Origin: Cellulomonas marina
GTDB taxonomy: Bacteria; Actinomycetota; Actinomycetes; Actinomycetales; Cellulomonadaceae
Assembly (NCBI RefSeq): GCF_900111925.1
Contig: NZ_FOKA01000004.1
Span: 62,001-126,000, forward strand
DNA: 64,000 nucleotides
Direction of reading: 5' to 3'
How positions within the stretch are numbered: the stretch's first letter is position 1; every line of letters starts with the position of its first letter. Below, piece by piece: positions 8,619 to 16,647 of this stretch. The notes below the pieces were generated by a model. The model saw only the letters and a list, made by a program, of their open reading frames with translations. It was not told the origin of the DNA and did no database searches. The position numbers and the translations under genes were made by a program.

Positions 8619-9832
8619 GCCGTGCACCCGCGCGGCGCGCGCTCGCGCTCCTCGCCCTCGTGGTCGTCCTGACGGCCTGCTCCGAGGGGGGGCCGGACGC
8701 CGCACCGGCCGTGACGACCGCGGCCGGCGAGGTGCCCGGCGAGGTGGTGGCGACGACGACCGGGGCACCGAGCGGCGCACCGCTGGTGTCCGGCTCGGGA
8801 GCCGCAGACGACCAGCCGTCCGGTGACGACGACGAACAAGCCGAGGACGACGACGAGAAGGAGGAGGACGAGGACGGCATGTCGCTCAGCTCCCCGTCGC
8901 CGCTCCCGGGCTGGATGGTCGCCCCGAAGCCGGACACCGGTCTCTGCAGGGCCGCGACGACCGAGGTGGCGGACGGCGACGAGCTGCGCGCCGCGCTGTC
9001 CGCCGCCGGACCGGGCAGCACGATCCGGCTGCGCCCGGGCCTGTACGAGGGGCGCTTCGTCATCACCGCATCGGGCACGTCGGAGGCGCCCGCGACCCTG
9101 TGCGGCCCTGCGGACGCCGTCCTGGACGGCGGCGGGGTAGAGGGCGGCTACGTCCTGCACCTGGACGGCGCGCAGCACTGGCTGCTGCACGGCTTCACCG
9201 TCCGCAACGGGCAGAAGGGCGTCATGGCCGACGGCACGGTCGGCACGACGATCAGCGGCCTGACCGTCTACGGGATCGGCGACGAGGCGGTCCACCTGCG
9301 CCGGCACAGCACGGACAACCGCGTCGTGGACAACGTCATCAGCGACACGGGCCACCGCCGGGGCAAGTTCGGCGAGGGGGTCTACATCGGCACCGCCACC
9401 AGCAACTGGGAGAGCATCACCGACGGCGAGCCGGACCGCAGCGACCGCAACGAGGTCGCCCGCAACGCGATCTACGCCACCACCAGCGAGGCGGTCGACA
9501 TCAAGGAGGGCACCTCCGAGGGGGTGCTGCACGACAACCAGTTCGACGGCTCCGGCATCACCGACGCCGACTCCTGGGTCGACGTCAAGGGCAACGACTG
9601 GGAGATCCGGGACAACGTCGGCCGGTTCAGCCCGCTGGACGGGTTCCAGACGCACGACGTCGCCGACGGCTGGGGCACGCGCAACGTCTTCACCGGCAAC
9701 AGCGGCGCCATCGACGCGGACGAGGGGCACCTCGTCGCCCTGCGGCCGGTGAACGAGAACGTCGTGCGCTGCGACAACCGCCTCGAGGGCGACGGCCGCT
9801 CCGCCGGTCTCAGCAACGTCGACTGCCGTTGA
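8615..9832 (+). CDS. Beta-helix lipoprotein (polysaccharide lyase/epimerase-like)
   Basis: This is a predicted lipoprotein of 405 residues with lipobox L-T-A-C (C22). An acidic low-complexity linker (about 68-92) precedes a right-handed beta-helix (about 115-400). Key strings are I-G-D-E-A-V-H, G-E-G-V-Y-I-G, V-D-I-K-E-G-T (K297) and V-D-V-K-G-N-D-W (K325), then D-G-F-Q-T-H. The acidic-x-Lys arrangement followed by N-x-F recalls the Ca/Lys site of PL6 (chondroitinase B-like) lyases. The usual downstream Arg of PL6 appears to be Lys here. It is a clear paralogue of the secreted protein at 11466-12872. The GTG start overlaps the previous stop by 4 bp. A cell-surface lyase, epimerase or binding protein for the locus polymer is likely. 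Confidence 0.8.
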   Translation: MSRAPARRALALLALVVVLTACSEGGPDAAPAVTTAAGEVPGEVVATTTGAPSGAPLVSGSGAADDQPSGDDDEQAEDDDEKEEDEDGMSLSSPSPLPGWMVAPKPDTGLCRAATTEVADGDELRAALSAAGPGSTIRLRPGLYEGRFVITASGTSEAPATLCGPADAVLDGGGVEGGYVLHLDGAQHWLLHGFTVRNGQKGVMADGTVGTTISGLTVYGIGDEAVHLRRHSTDNRVVDNVISDTGHRRGKFGEGVYIGTATSNWESITDGEPDRSDRNEVARNAIYATTSEAVDIKEGTSEGVLHDNQFDGSGITDADSWVDVKGNDWEIRDNVGRFSPLDGFQTHDVADGWGTRNVFTGNSGAIDADEGHLVALRPVNENVVRCDNRLEGDGRSAGLSNVDCR

Positions 9833-9947
9833 CCGTCGCCCCGCCTCGCACGCCCGCACCGGCGCCACGGCACCACCGCACCTGCACCACCGCACCTGCA
9901 CGGCAGCACCGCACCGTCCCCTATCCGCTCGGGCCCGAGGAGCACCG

Positions 9948-11405
9948 ATGAACAACCAGACCCACAGCACCGTCCGGCTCGTGGAGCCCGTGGTGGACCG
10001 ACCTCGCATGACCGTCATCGGCACCGGCTACCTCGGCGCGACGCACGCCGTGTGCATGGCGGCGCTGGGCTTCGAGGTGCTCGGCGTGGACGTGGACGCC
10101 CGCAAGATCGAGGCGCTCGCGGCCGGCCGCGTGCCCTTCTTCGAGCCCGGGCTGGAGGACCTGCTGCGCGAGACGCTCGCGACCGGGCGTCTGCGGTTCA
10201 CGCAGGACTTCGCGCAGGCGGCGGCGTTCGGCGACGTCCACTTCGTCTGCGTCGGGACGCCCCAGACGAAGGGCTCGCAGGCCGCCGACCTCACGTACGT
10301 GCACGCGGCGGTCGACGCCCTCGCGCGGCACCTCACGCGCAAGTCCCTCGTCGTCGGGAAGTCGACCGTGCCGATCGGGACGGCGGCCGCCCTCACCCAG
10401 CGCCTGCAGGCCGCGGCGCCGGCGGGCGCGGCGGTAGAGCTCGCCTGGAACCCCGAGTTCCTGCGCGAGGGCTACGCGGTGGCCGACACGCTGACGCCGG
10501 ACCGCCTCGTGTTCGGCGTGACATCGGCGTGGGCGTCCGCCCAGCTCCGGGCGGCGTTCGCGCCCGTGCTCGACAAGGGCACGCCGCTCGTGGAGTGCGA
10601 CCTGCCCACGGCAGAGCTGGTCAAGGTCGCCGCCAACTCGTTCCTCGCCACGAAGATCTCGTACATCAACGCCATGGCGGAGGTGTGCGAGGCGACCGGC
10701 GCCGACGTCAACCTGTTGGCCAGGGCGCTGTCCTACGACGCACGCATCGGCGGGCGCTTCCTCAAGCCGGGCCTCGGCTTCGGCGGCGGCTGCCTGCCCA
10801 AGGACATCCGCGCCTTCGCCGCGCGGGCCGACGAGCTCGGTGTGGGTCAGGCCGTGGCGTTCCTGCACGAGGTCGACGCGATCAACAACCGGCGGCGGCG
10901 GCGCACGGTCGACCTGGTGCGCGAGCTGGCGGGCGGCGCCCTGCAGGGGGTCCGCGTCGCGGCTCTCGGCGCCGCGTTCAAGCCGAACTCCGACGACGTG
11001 CGCGACGCGCCGGCGCTCGACGTCGCACGCATGCTGCACGAGGAGGGCGCGGTCGTGCGGGTGTACGACCCGCAGGCCATGGGCAACGCACGGCGTGCCT
11101 ACCCCGAGCTGGCCTACGTCGACTCCCTGCCGGCGGCGGTGCACTTGGCGGACGTGGTCGTGCTGCTCACCGAGTGGGACCAGTTCCGGCACGCCGACCC
11201 GGAGATGATGGGCTGGCTCGTCGCCCAGCGGAAGGTGGTCGACGGGCGCCACGCGCTGGACGCGGACGCCTACCGCGCGGCCGGCTGGGACTACCGGGCG
11301 CTCGGCCGCCCGCTCATGTCGAGCACCGTCGACCTCGGCACCGCTGACGCGGACTCGCTCGAATTCGCCCTCCGTCAGGTGGGGGCCGCCCCCGCTCCCG
11401 CCTGA
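9948..11405 (+). CDS. UDP-glucose/GDP-mannose dehydrogenase family, probably UDP-glucose 6-dehydrogenase
   Basis: This 485-residue enzyme should oxidise UDP-glucose to UDP-glucuronate with two NAD+ in the cytoplasm. A Rossmann motif G-T-G-Y-L-G lies at 25-30. The substrate-contact string A-E-L-V-K-V-A-A-N-S-F-L is followed by G-F-G-G-G-C-L-P-K-D with the catalytic Cys at 282, and C-terminal A-F-K-P-N-S-D-D-V-R-D completes the family pattern. UGD usually reads GFGGSCxPKD, so Gly replaces Ser before Cys. GAGGAGCACCG precedes the ATG at 9948; an internal Met at residue 21 starts the Rossmann fold and is an alternative. It lies 115 bp after the beta-helix lipoprotein, on the same strand as the synthase. 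Together they recall the hasA/hasB pairing. Confidence 0.9.
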   Translation: MNNQTHSTVRLVEPVVDRPRMTVIGTGYLGATHAVCMAALGFEVLGVDVDARKIEALAAGRVPFFEPGLEDLLRETLATGRLRFTQDFAQAAAFGDVHFVCVGTPQTKGSQAADLTYVHAAVDALARHLTRKSLVVGKSTVPIGTAAALTQRLQAAAPAGAAVELAWNPEFLREGYAVADTLTPDRLVFGVTSAWASAQLRAAFAPVLDKGTPLVECDLPTAELVKVAANSFLATKISYINAMAEVCEATGADVNLLARALSYDARIGGRFLKPGLGFGGGCLPKDIRAFAARADELGVGQAVAFLHEVDAINNRRRRRTVDLVRELAGGALQGVRVAALGAAFKPNSDDVRDAPALDVARMLHEEGAVVRVYDPQAMGNARRAYPELAYVDSLPAAVHLADVVVLLTEWDQFRHADPEMMGWLVAQRKVVDGRHALDADAYRAAGWDYRALGRPLMSSTVDLGTADADSLEFALRQVGAAPAPA

Positions 11406-11413
11406 CGCGCACG

Positions 11414-11450
11414 CGGCGCCGGCCCGGACCTGCGATCCGTGCCGGCGCCG
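11414..11450. terminator. Bidirectional hairpin between convergent genes
   Basis: Perfect 10-bp arms, CGGCGCCGGC and GCCGGCGCCG, flank a 17-nt loop between the UGD stop and the stop of the convergent beta-helix gene. There is no T-tract, as is common in high-GC actinobacteria. Confidence 0.6.
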
Positions 11451-11465
11451 CCTGCTGCCGGTCCG

Positions 11466-12872
11466 TCAGCTCGTGGGGCTGATGGCCCGGCCGTTGGAGC
11501 CGACGAGGCCCATCACCGCGCCGGCGGCGCTGTTCGTGGCGTCGGCGACGTTGCCTGAGACCGGGTAGAGGCCGATGCCGAAGCCCTTCACGGTGCCCTC
11601 GACGACGTTGCCGCGGAACACGTTGCCCGTCCCGTAGCCGCTGTAGACGGTGTGGGTCTGGAAGCCGTCGAGGAACGCGCCCGAGGCGCCGCGCACCACG
11701 TTGCCCTCGATGAGCCAGCCGTTGCCCTTGGCGTCGACCGCGGAATCCGCGGAGTTCTCGCCCGAGAAGCCCACGTTGACGAACACGTTGCCGCGCAGCG
11801 TGCCGGACTCCGTGCCCTCCTTGAGGTCAGCCCCCTCGGCCGGGACGTCCGTGAAGACGTTGTTCTCGACGAGGACGCGCTCGGAGTTGTCGCGACCGTC
11901 CGTGCAGCTGTACTTCGACCAGTTCGAGTTGGCCGAGCCGACGTACACGCCCTCGCCGTAGCGCGGCGCGCGCAGGCCGGTGTCGTGCACCGACGAGTTC
12001 CGCAGCACGCCGTCGGAGGAGCAGGCGCGGAAGTGCACGCCCTCGTCGCCGATGGTGCCGACGTCGACGCCGTCGAGCACCGTGCCCACGCTGCCGTCCA
12101 GCACGATGCCCTTCGTCGCGTCCCGGACCGAGAGGCCGAGCACCCGCCAGTGGTCACCCGTGATGTGCAGGCCGTAGTCGCCGGTCACACCGCTGGAGGT
12201 CAGCACGGCGGTGCGGGGACCGCGCAGCGTGATCGGCTGCGCCGACGTGCCGTTCGCCGCCGCCACCCACCGGGAACCGCCGGCGCGCACGTACCGGCCC
12301 GGCGCGAGGTCGATGACGCTGCCGGGCCCGGCGGTGGCGAGCGCGCGCTCGAGCTGGGCGACGGTGCTCACCGTGACGGCGGCGCCGGGGGTCGGGGCCG
12401 GTGTCGTCGGCTGCGGGGTGGGGGTCGGGGTCGGCGCGGGGGTCGTGGGGGTGGGCGTCGGGGTGGGCGTGGGCGTGGGGATCGGGGTGGGGGTCGCCGT
12501 CGGCGGGGTGGTCGGGGCCGCCGCGGTCGCGCTGACCGTGAAGGACACCTCCACGCGGCCGAGCGAGGCCTTCTGGCCGTCGTAGAGCCGCACCTCGAGC
12601 TCGTGCGCGCCAGGCGCCAGCGAGAGGGGCCAGGTGAAGGGCGCCGTGGAGTCCGCACCGAGGTAGGTGCCGTCGACGACGAACTTCGCCTTGGCCGTCC
12701 CGGCGACGGGCGGCGCGCTGACCGTGGTCTGCGGCGCGACGACCGCACCCGCGAGCGGGAGCCCGTCGACGGTCGGCCCGAGGGGGGCGGCACCGGCGCT
12801 CGGTGCCAGGAGCAGGGCGAGGGGCAGCACGGCCGCCGCCGTGACGCACCGTCGGAGCGTGGTCGTGGTCAT
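11466..12872 (-). CDS. Secreted beta-helix protein with Ig-like domain and Thr/Pro linker
   Basis: This exported protein has 468 residues. The order is a signal peptide (about 1-29), an Ig-like beta-sandwich (about 30-112), a T-P repeat linker (about 118-160) and a right-handed beta-helix to the end. The helix shares I-G-D-E-G-V-H, G-E-G-V-Y-V-G-S, A-D-L-K-E-G-T (K351), V-D-A-K-G-N-G-W (K382) and D-G-F-Q-T-H with the lipoprotein at 8615-9832. The two are therefore paralogues with different delivery: one lipid-anchored, one released. The T-P linker is typical of actinobacterial secreted carbohydrate enzymes. The ATG at 12872 was chosen because a signal peptide starts directly there. It likely degrades or remodels the locus polysaccharide outside the cell; PL6-like chemistry is inferred. 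Confidence 0.8.
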   Translation of the reverse strand: MTTTTLRRCVTAAAVLPLALLLAPSAGAAPLGPTVDGLPLAGAVVAPQTTVSAPPVAGTAKAKFVVDGTYLGADSTAPFTWPLSLAPGAHELEVRLYDGQKASLGRVEVSFTVSATAAAPTTPPTATPTPIPTPTPTPTPTPTTPAPTPTPTPQPTTPAPTPGAAVTVSTVAQLERALATAGPGSVIDLAPGRYVRAGGSRWVAAANGTSAQPITLRGPRTAVLTSSGVTGDYGLHITGDHWRVLGLSVRDATKGIVLDGSVGTVLDGVDVGTIGDEGVHFRACSSDGVLRNSSVHDTGLRAPRYGEGVYVGSANSNWSKYSCTDGRDNSERVLVENNVFTDVPAEGADLKEGTESGTLRGNVFVNVGFSGENSADSAVDAKGNGWLIEGNVVRGASGAFLDGFQTHTVYSGYGTGNVFRGNVVEGTVKGFGIGLYPVSGNVADATNSAAGAVMGLVGSNGRAISPTS

Positions 12873-12971
12873 GCCCTTTCGTCGGCTGGTGCCGTCCCTC
12901 ACTTGACACGTGCGGCACCGGGAGCACACGCGTGGCCCGTCCCCGCAGGTGGCGCGGGTAACGTCCGTCGG

Positions 12972-13970
12972 GTGAGCGAGCACCCGACCGCCGCACCGGT
13001 CCGCTGGGGGATCCTCGGTGCCGGCGCCGTGACGGAGCGCAAGAGCGGTCCCGCGTTCCAGCAGGCGCGTGGCTCCCAGCTCGTCGCCGTCATGCGACGC
13101 GACGGCGCGAAGGCAGCAGACTACGCGAGGCGCCACGGCGTCCCGTCCTGGTACGACGACGCCGACGCGCTCCTCGCCGACCCCGCGGTCGACGCCGTGT
13201 ACGTGGCGACCCCGCCCGACACGCACGCCGAGCTCACCCTGCGCGCCGCCGCCGCGGGCAAGCCGGTGTACGTCGAGAAGCCCATGGCGCGGACGGCCCA
13301 GGAGTGCGAGGGCATGCTCGCGGCGTGCGCGGCCGCGGGTGTCCCGCTGTTCGTCGCCTACTACCGCCGCGCCCTCCCCCGCTTCCTGGCCGTGCGCGAC
13401 CTGCTCGCGGACGGGACCATCGGCGAGGCGCGGACGGTGGTCGTCCGGACCCAGAAGCCGACGGGGCACTGGCCGACCGACCCGCCGCCGTGGCGGGTGC
13501 GTCCCGAGGTGGCCGGTGGCGGGCTGTTCGTCGACCTGGGGTCGCACACGCTGGACGTGCTGGACATGCTGCTCGGCCCTGTCACGGGCGTCGCCTCCCA
13601 CGTCGCCAACCTCGGGGGCAGGTTCGCCGCCGAGGACACCGTGGCGGCGTCCTTCACCTTCGCCTCCGGCGTGCACGGCGTCGGCCTGTGGTCCTACGAC
13701 GTGCAGGAGTCCCTCGACGTGGTGGAGATCGCCGGGACGGCCGGCACCCTCCGGTTCCCCTGCTTCGAGGACGGCTCGGTCACCGTGGTGACGGCCCATG
13801 GCACGCGCGAGGTCCTGGCGCCGGACCCCGAGGCCGTGCAGCTCCCGCTCGTGCAGGCCGTCGTCGACGCACTCCGCGGCACGGGGACGTGCCCGAGCAC
13901 GGGCGAGAGCGCACTCCGGACGGCGCGGGTCGTGGACGCCGTGCTCGAGGGGTACCGGGCGCGTCGGTAG
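12972..13970 (+). CDS. Gfo/Idh/MocA family NAD(P)-dependent oxidoreductase
   Basis: This cytoplasmic dehydrogenase of 332 residues probably acts on a sugar, sugar nucleotide or inositol. The N-terminal Rossmann fold reads W-G-I-L-G-A-G-A-V. The family hallmark V-E-K-P-M-A follows at about residues 102-107, and G-G-G-L-F-V-D-L-G-S-H marks the C-terminal substrate domain. The GTG at 12972 was chosen because the Rossmann strand begins about a dozen residues later; the much longer open frame upstream runs opposite the beta-helix gene. It is divergent from that gene across about 99 bp. As the last gene before the right copy of the 40-bp repeat, it may provide a modified sugar for the locus polymer. 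The substrate is not readable. Confidence 0.85.
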   Translation: MSEHPTAAPVRWGILGAGAVTERKSGPAFQQARGSQLVAVMRRDGAKAADYARRHGVPSWYDDADALLADPAVDAVYVATPPDTHAELTLRAAAAGKPVYVEKPMARTAQECEGMLAACAAAGVPLFVAYYRRALPRFLAVRDLLADGTIGEARTVVVRTQKPTGHWPTDPPPWRVRPEVAGGGLFVDLGSHTLDVLDMLLGPVTGVASHVANLGGRFAAEDTVAASFTFASGVHGVGLWSYDVQESLDVVEIAGTAGTLRFPCFEDGSVTVVTAHGTREVLAPDPEAVQLPLVQAVVDALRGTGTCPSTGESALRTARVVDAVLEGYRARR

Positions 13971-14025
13971 CGGTGCGTACCCCTGCGGGTCCGACTGGTG
14001 ACGGGAACGGCCCGGACCGAGGCTC

Positions 14026-14769
14026 TCACTCAGCTCCGCGGCGGCCGCGTCGGATGCGCTCGCGCCGCGGTGACGCCCACGGCTGCAGCAGGCCCGCCGG
14101 CCGCAGCAGCGCGATGGCCAGGACGAGGCTGCCCGTCGTCTCGAGCGCCTCCTCCACCAGCATCTTGCCGACGTAGCCGGCACGCTGGACGTCGCCGTCC
14201 CACTCGAAGGCCTCGAGCACCTGGGACGTACCCCACAGCGCGGCGACGACGACGAGCAGCGCGAGCGTGCGCCGGTCCGTGCGCCACAGCCGCCGCAGCA
14301 GCAGCACGGCGAGCACCACGGCGACCACCCCGAGCGGCGCGTAGAGCACCTGCCAGTCGACGCCGAGGTCCCGCTCGAGGGTCTCGTGCAGCGCGGCCCA
14401 CTCGTCGGCGGCCATGAGCAGCGCCCCCGCCGCGACCCACGCGTACAGCCGGCTGGACCGGACCGCGGCCGGCACGGCCACCGCCGCGGCGGCCAGCAGC
14501 ATCATCGCGCTCCACGCCGCCGGGATGGTCCGCTCGTCGTCGGGCGACAGGCGGTACGGGACCGTCCACGGGCCCGAGGCGGTCAGGTACGCGACGGTCG
14601 AGGCGGCGATGACGGCCATCGTGCCCGCCACGGCCGCGAGGACGAGCAGCCCGACGAGCGCCTGCCGGCGCGAGGACGCGGCGGCCAGGCCACGGGCGCC
14701 GTCCGGGTCACGGGCGTCGGTGCGGGCGGGGGCGTGCGCGTGCGCGTGAGCATGGGCGTCGGCGGCCAT
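14026..14769 (-). CDS. Multi-pass membrane protein of unknown function
   Basis: This 247-residue protein starts with a His/Ala repeat (H-A-H-A-H-A-H-A) and a short soluble region. About six hydrophobic segments follow. Charged residues sit in or near the membrane: M-A-A-D-E-W-A-A-L-H-E after the third segment and K-M-L-V-E-E-A-L-E before the last. A His/Asp/Glu set inside membrane helices could bind metal, but no family was recognised. The His-rich N-terminus might also bind metal. The last 20 or so residues are basic and are encoded by the right copy of the 40-bp repeat, so this C-terminus may have been created or replaced by a recombination event. It converges on the oxidoreductase gene. 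Confidence 0.7.
   Translation of the reverse strand: MAADAHAHAHAHAPARTDARDPDGARGLAAASSRRQALVGLLVLAAVAGTMAVIAASTVAYLTASGPWTVPYRLSPDDERTIPAAWSAMMLLAAAAVAVPAAVRSSRLYAWVAAGALLMAADEWAALHETLERDLGVDWQVLYAPLGVVAVVLAVLLLRRLWRTDRRTLALLVVVAALWGTSQVLEAFEWDGDVQRAGYVGKMLVEEALETTGSLVLAIALLRPAGLLQPWASPRRERIRRGRRGAE
14056..14095 (+). repeat. 40-bp direct repeat, right copy
   Basis: This copy is identical in sequence and orientation to 2335-2374. It lies within the 3' end of the minus-strand membrane protein gene. The two copies enclose about 11.7 kb containing the regulator, synthase, beta-helix, UGD and oxidoreductase genes. No integrase or transposase is seen between them. Confidence 0.9.
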
Positions 14770-14796
14770 GCCCGACCGTAGCGGGCGCGGGCGCCC

Positions 14797-15657
14797 CTAC
14801 GGCAGGCTCGCGCGCAGGGCCCACCCGTCCGGGGTGTTCTTCAGCGGGTGCACGGCGAACGGGCGGCGCACCGCGACCTCGTCGGGCGTCAGCGGGACGG
14901 GCGGCTTGTACTGCACCCACCAGGAGTCCAGGACGTCCCACAGCTCGTGCAGCTCGTGCCCGACGGACTTCGTCCCCAGCGCCAGCAGGTAGTCCTCCTC
15001 GTAGGTGAGGAACGGGTAGGGCGCGTCCATCCCGGCCAGGAAGCCGGAGTCGCGCAGCGCGCGGACGGTGTCGAGGGACATGGCGAAGACGCCGGCCTGC
15101 ACGCCGGTGCCGGGGCGGTAGCCGTTCGCGACGGCCGCGCGGTACGCGCCGCGCCACCAGGGGTAGCCGACGCGCAGGCCCTTCTCCGTCTTCTTCGGGC
15201 CGATCGGCCAGCGGACGTCCTGGAGCATGCGCTCGCGGGACCACCGGTGGTCGCGCGGCTGGCCGCTGGGCGCCACGTCGACCGCGCCGACGATGCCCGG
15301 GCGCGCTGCAAGGTGCGCCGCGAGGCGGTGGGCGTCGGCGGTGGCGACGACCCCGTCCGGGTCGCACTTGACGACGATGCCGGGGCCCGTGGTGGCGTCC
15401 GCGACCTCGCGCAGGACGGAGAACAGCGTGCGGCTGATGCCGTGGTAGCCGTTCTTGGTCGGGTTGCTGCTGAGGTCGAGGCCCAGCTCGTCGCGCACCG
15501 CCTCCAGCTCCTCGCGCGTGCCGTCGGTGGTCGCGTCCTCGCGCAGGAAGATCCGGCTGTCGGGGTACAGCCGGCGGATGCGCCGGAGGCTGTCGATCGC
15601 CATGGCCGCCTCCCCCGGGCCGGCCACCATCGCGAAGTGCACCTGCTGCTCGCTCAC
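14797..15657 (-). CDS. Glycosyltransferase-like protein, unrecognised family
   Basis: This soluble protein has 286 residues and no signal or TM segment. The N-terminus (V-H-F-A-M-V-A-G-P-G-E) and the following R-R-L-Y-P-D-S-R-I-F-L-R-E-D-A-T-T-D-G look like the first strand and loop of a GT-A nucleotide-sugar fold. V-V-K-C-D-P-D-G at about residues 96-103 resembles a DxD metal site. A later T-Y-E-E-D-Y-L (about 222-228) could be the catalytic acidic motif. No QxxRW or TM is present, so a non-processive transferase is inferred, not shown. It lies 27 bp from the membrane protein upstream in map order, both on the minus strand, so they may be co-transcribed. Confidence 0.65.
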   Translation of the reverse strand: MSEQQVHFAMVAGPGEAAMAIDSLRRIRRLYPDSRIFLREDATTDGTREELEAVRDELGLDLSSNPTKNGYHGISRTLFSVLREVADATTGPGIVVKCDPDGVVATADAHRLAAHLAARPGIVGAVDVAPSGQPRDHRWSRERMLQDVRWPIGPKKTEKGLRVGYPWWRGAYRAAVANGYRPGTGVQAGVFAMSLDTVRALRDSGFLAGMDAPYPFLTYEEDYLLALGTKSVGHELHELWDVLDSWWVQYKPPVPLTPDEVAVRRPFAVHPLKNTPDGWALRASLP

Positions 15658-15810
15658 GCTGCTCCTGCCGGTCGTCGGGATCTACGCCCATCGTCCCGGC
15701 TGGGCCCGGCCCGTGGTGCCCGACGAGGTGTGCCGTCGACCACGGCCGGCGACGGCCGCCGGGACGCTCGTGCGGCGGCCGGTCGGCGGAAGCGCGTGGA
15801 TCGGGCGGCG

Positions 15811-16620
15811 TTACGGCAGGCGGAGGGTCCGCAGGTCCTGGGCGACGATCTCGTCGACCTGCGCGAGCAGCGTGTCGGGGGTGTCCGCGCCGGCGCGGAC
15901 GAAGCGGCCGGACAGCGCGTCGAGCTGCCCGTCCGCGAACGCGACGACGAGCGCCGACACCTCGTCGAGCGAGGTCCACTCCGTGCGGTCGTCGTGCACG
16001 GGCATGCCCGCCGTCATGTCCGTGCGGACGACGCCGGGGGCCAGGTCCAGGGCGCGGATGCCGCGGTCGCGGAGCTGGTGGTCGAGCATCGTCGTGAGGC
16101 GGGCGAGCGCGCCCTTGCTGATGCCGTAGCCCGTGTACGCGCTCATGGGGCGGTGGCCCGAGCCGGAGTTGATGTTGAGCACCCGGCCGGCGCCGCGGGC
16201 GAGCATGGCCGGCAGCACCGCGTGGGTGACGAGGACGGGGCCGCGGACGTTCGTCTCGACGACGCGCCAGACGTCCTCGACGTCGTCCTGGTCGAAGGGC
16301 AGCTCCGCCGCCTCGATGACGCCCGCGTTGTTGACGAGCAGGCCGATGCCGCCCTGCTCGGCCAGGCCGACCTCGGCGCGGGCCACCGCGTCCGCGACGG
16401 CCGTGCCGTCGACGAGGTCCGCCGCCGCGACGACCGCTCGTCGCCCGGCCGCCCGGACCTCCTCCGCCACCGCCTCGAGGTGCGCGCGCGTGCGCCCGAC
16501 GAGCGCCAGGTCGTAGCCGGCGGCCGCCAGCCCGAGCGCGATGCCGCGGCCGATGCCCCGGCCGGCGCCGGTGACGAGGGCTGTGCGGGGGGTCGTGCGG
16601 GGGGTGGTGACGTCGCTCAT
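15811..16620 (-). CDS. Short-chain dehydrogenase/reductase (SDR)
   Basis: This classical SDR of 269 residues carries T-G-A-G-R-G-I-G (cofactor loop), N-N-A-G at about 90-93, N-I-N-S-G-S-G (the catalytic Ser region) and Y-G-I-S-K (the catalytic Tyr/Lys). The loop before the second strand suits NAD or NADP; the cofactor choice cannot be read. It reduces or oxidises a hydroxyl/keto group of an unknown small molecule in the cytoplasm. The next minus-strand gene is also a Rossmann-fold sugar-epimerase-type protein, 27 bp away, so the two may form an operon. No substrate clue lies nearby. Confidence 0.85.
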   Translation of the reverse strand: MSDVTTPRTTPRTALVTGAGRGIGRGIALGLAAAGYDLALVGRTRAHLEAVAEEVRAAGRRAVVAAADLVDGTAVADAVARAEVGLAEQGGIGLLVNNAGVIEAAELPFDQDDVEDVWRVVETNVRGPVLVTHAVLPAMLARGAGRVLNINSGSGHRPMSAYTGYGISKGALARLTTMLDHQLRDRGIRALDLAPGVVRTDMTAGMPVHDDRTEWTSLDEVSALVVAFADGQLDALSGRFVRAGADTPDTLLAQVDEIVAQDLRTLRLP

Positions 16621-16647
16621 GCGCCGCAGGCTGTCACAGCTCGGCGC

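Noticed and set aside
2335-14095. Transposon or phage island between the 40-bp repeats
   Set aside because: No transposase, integrase or phage gene lies inside; only the repeats themselves support mobility.
12873-14183. Possible long N-terminal extension of the secreted beta-helix protein
   Set aside because: The extension runs antisense through the Gfo/Idh/MocA gene. The ATG at 12872 starts directly with a signal peptide.
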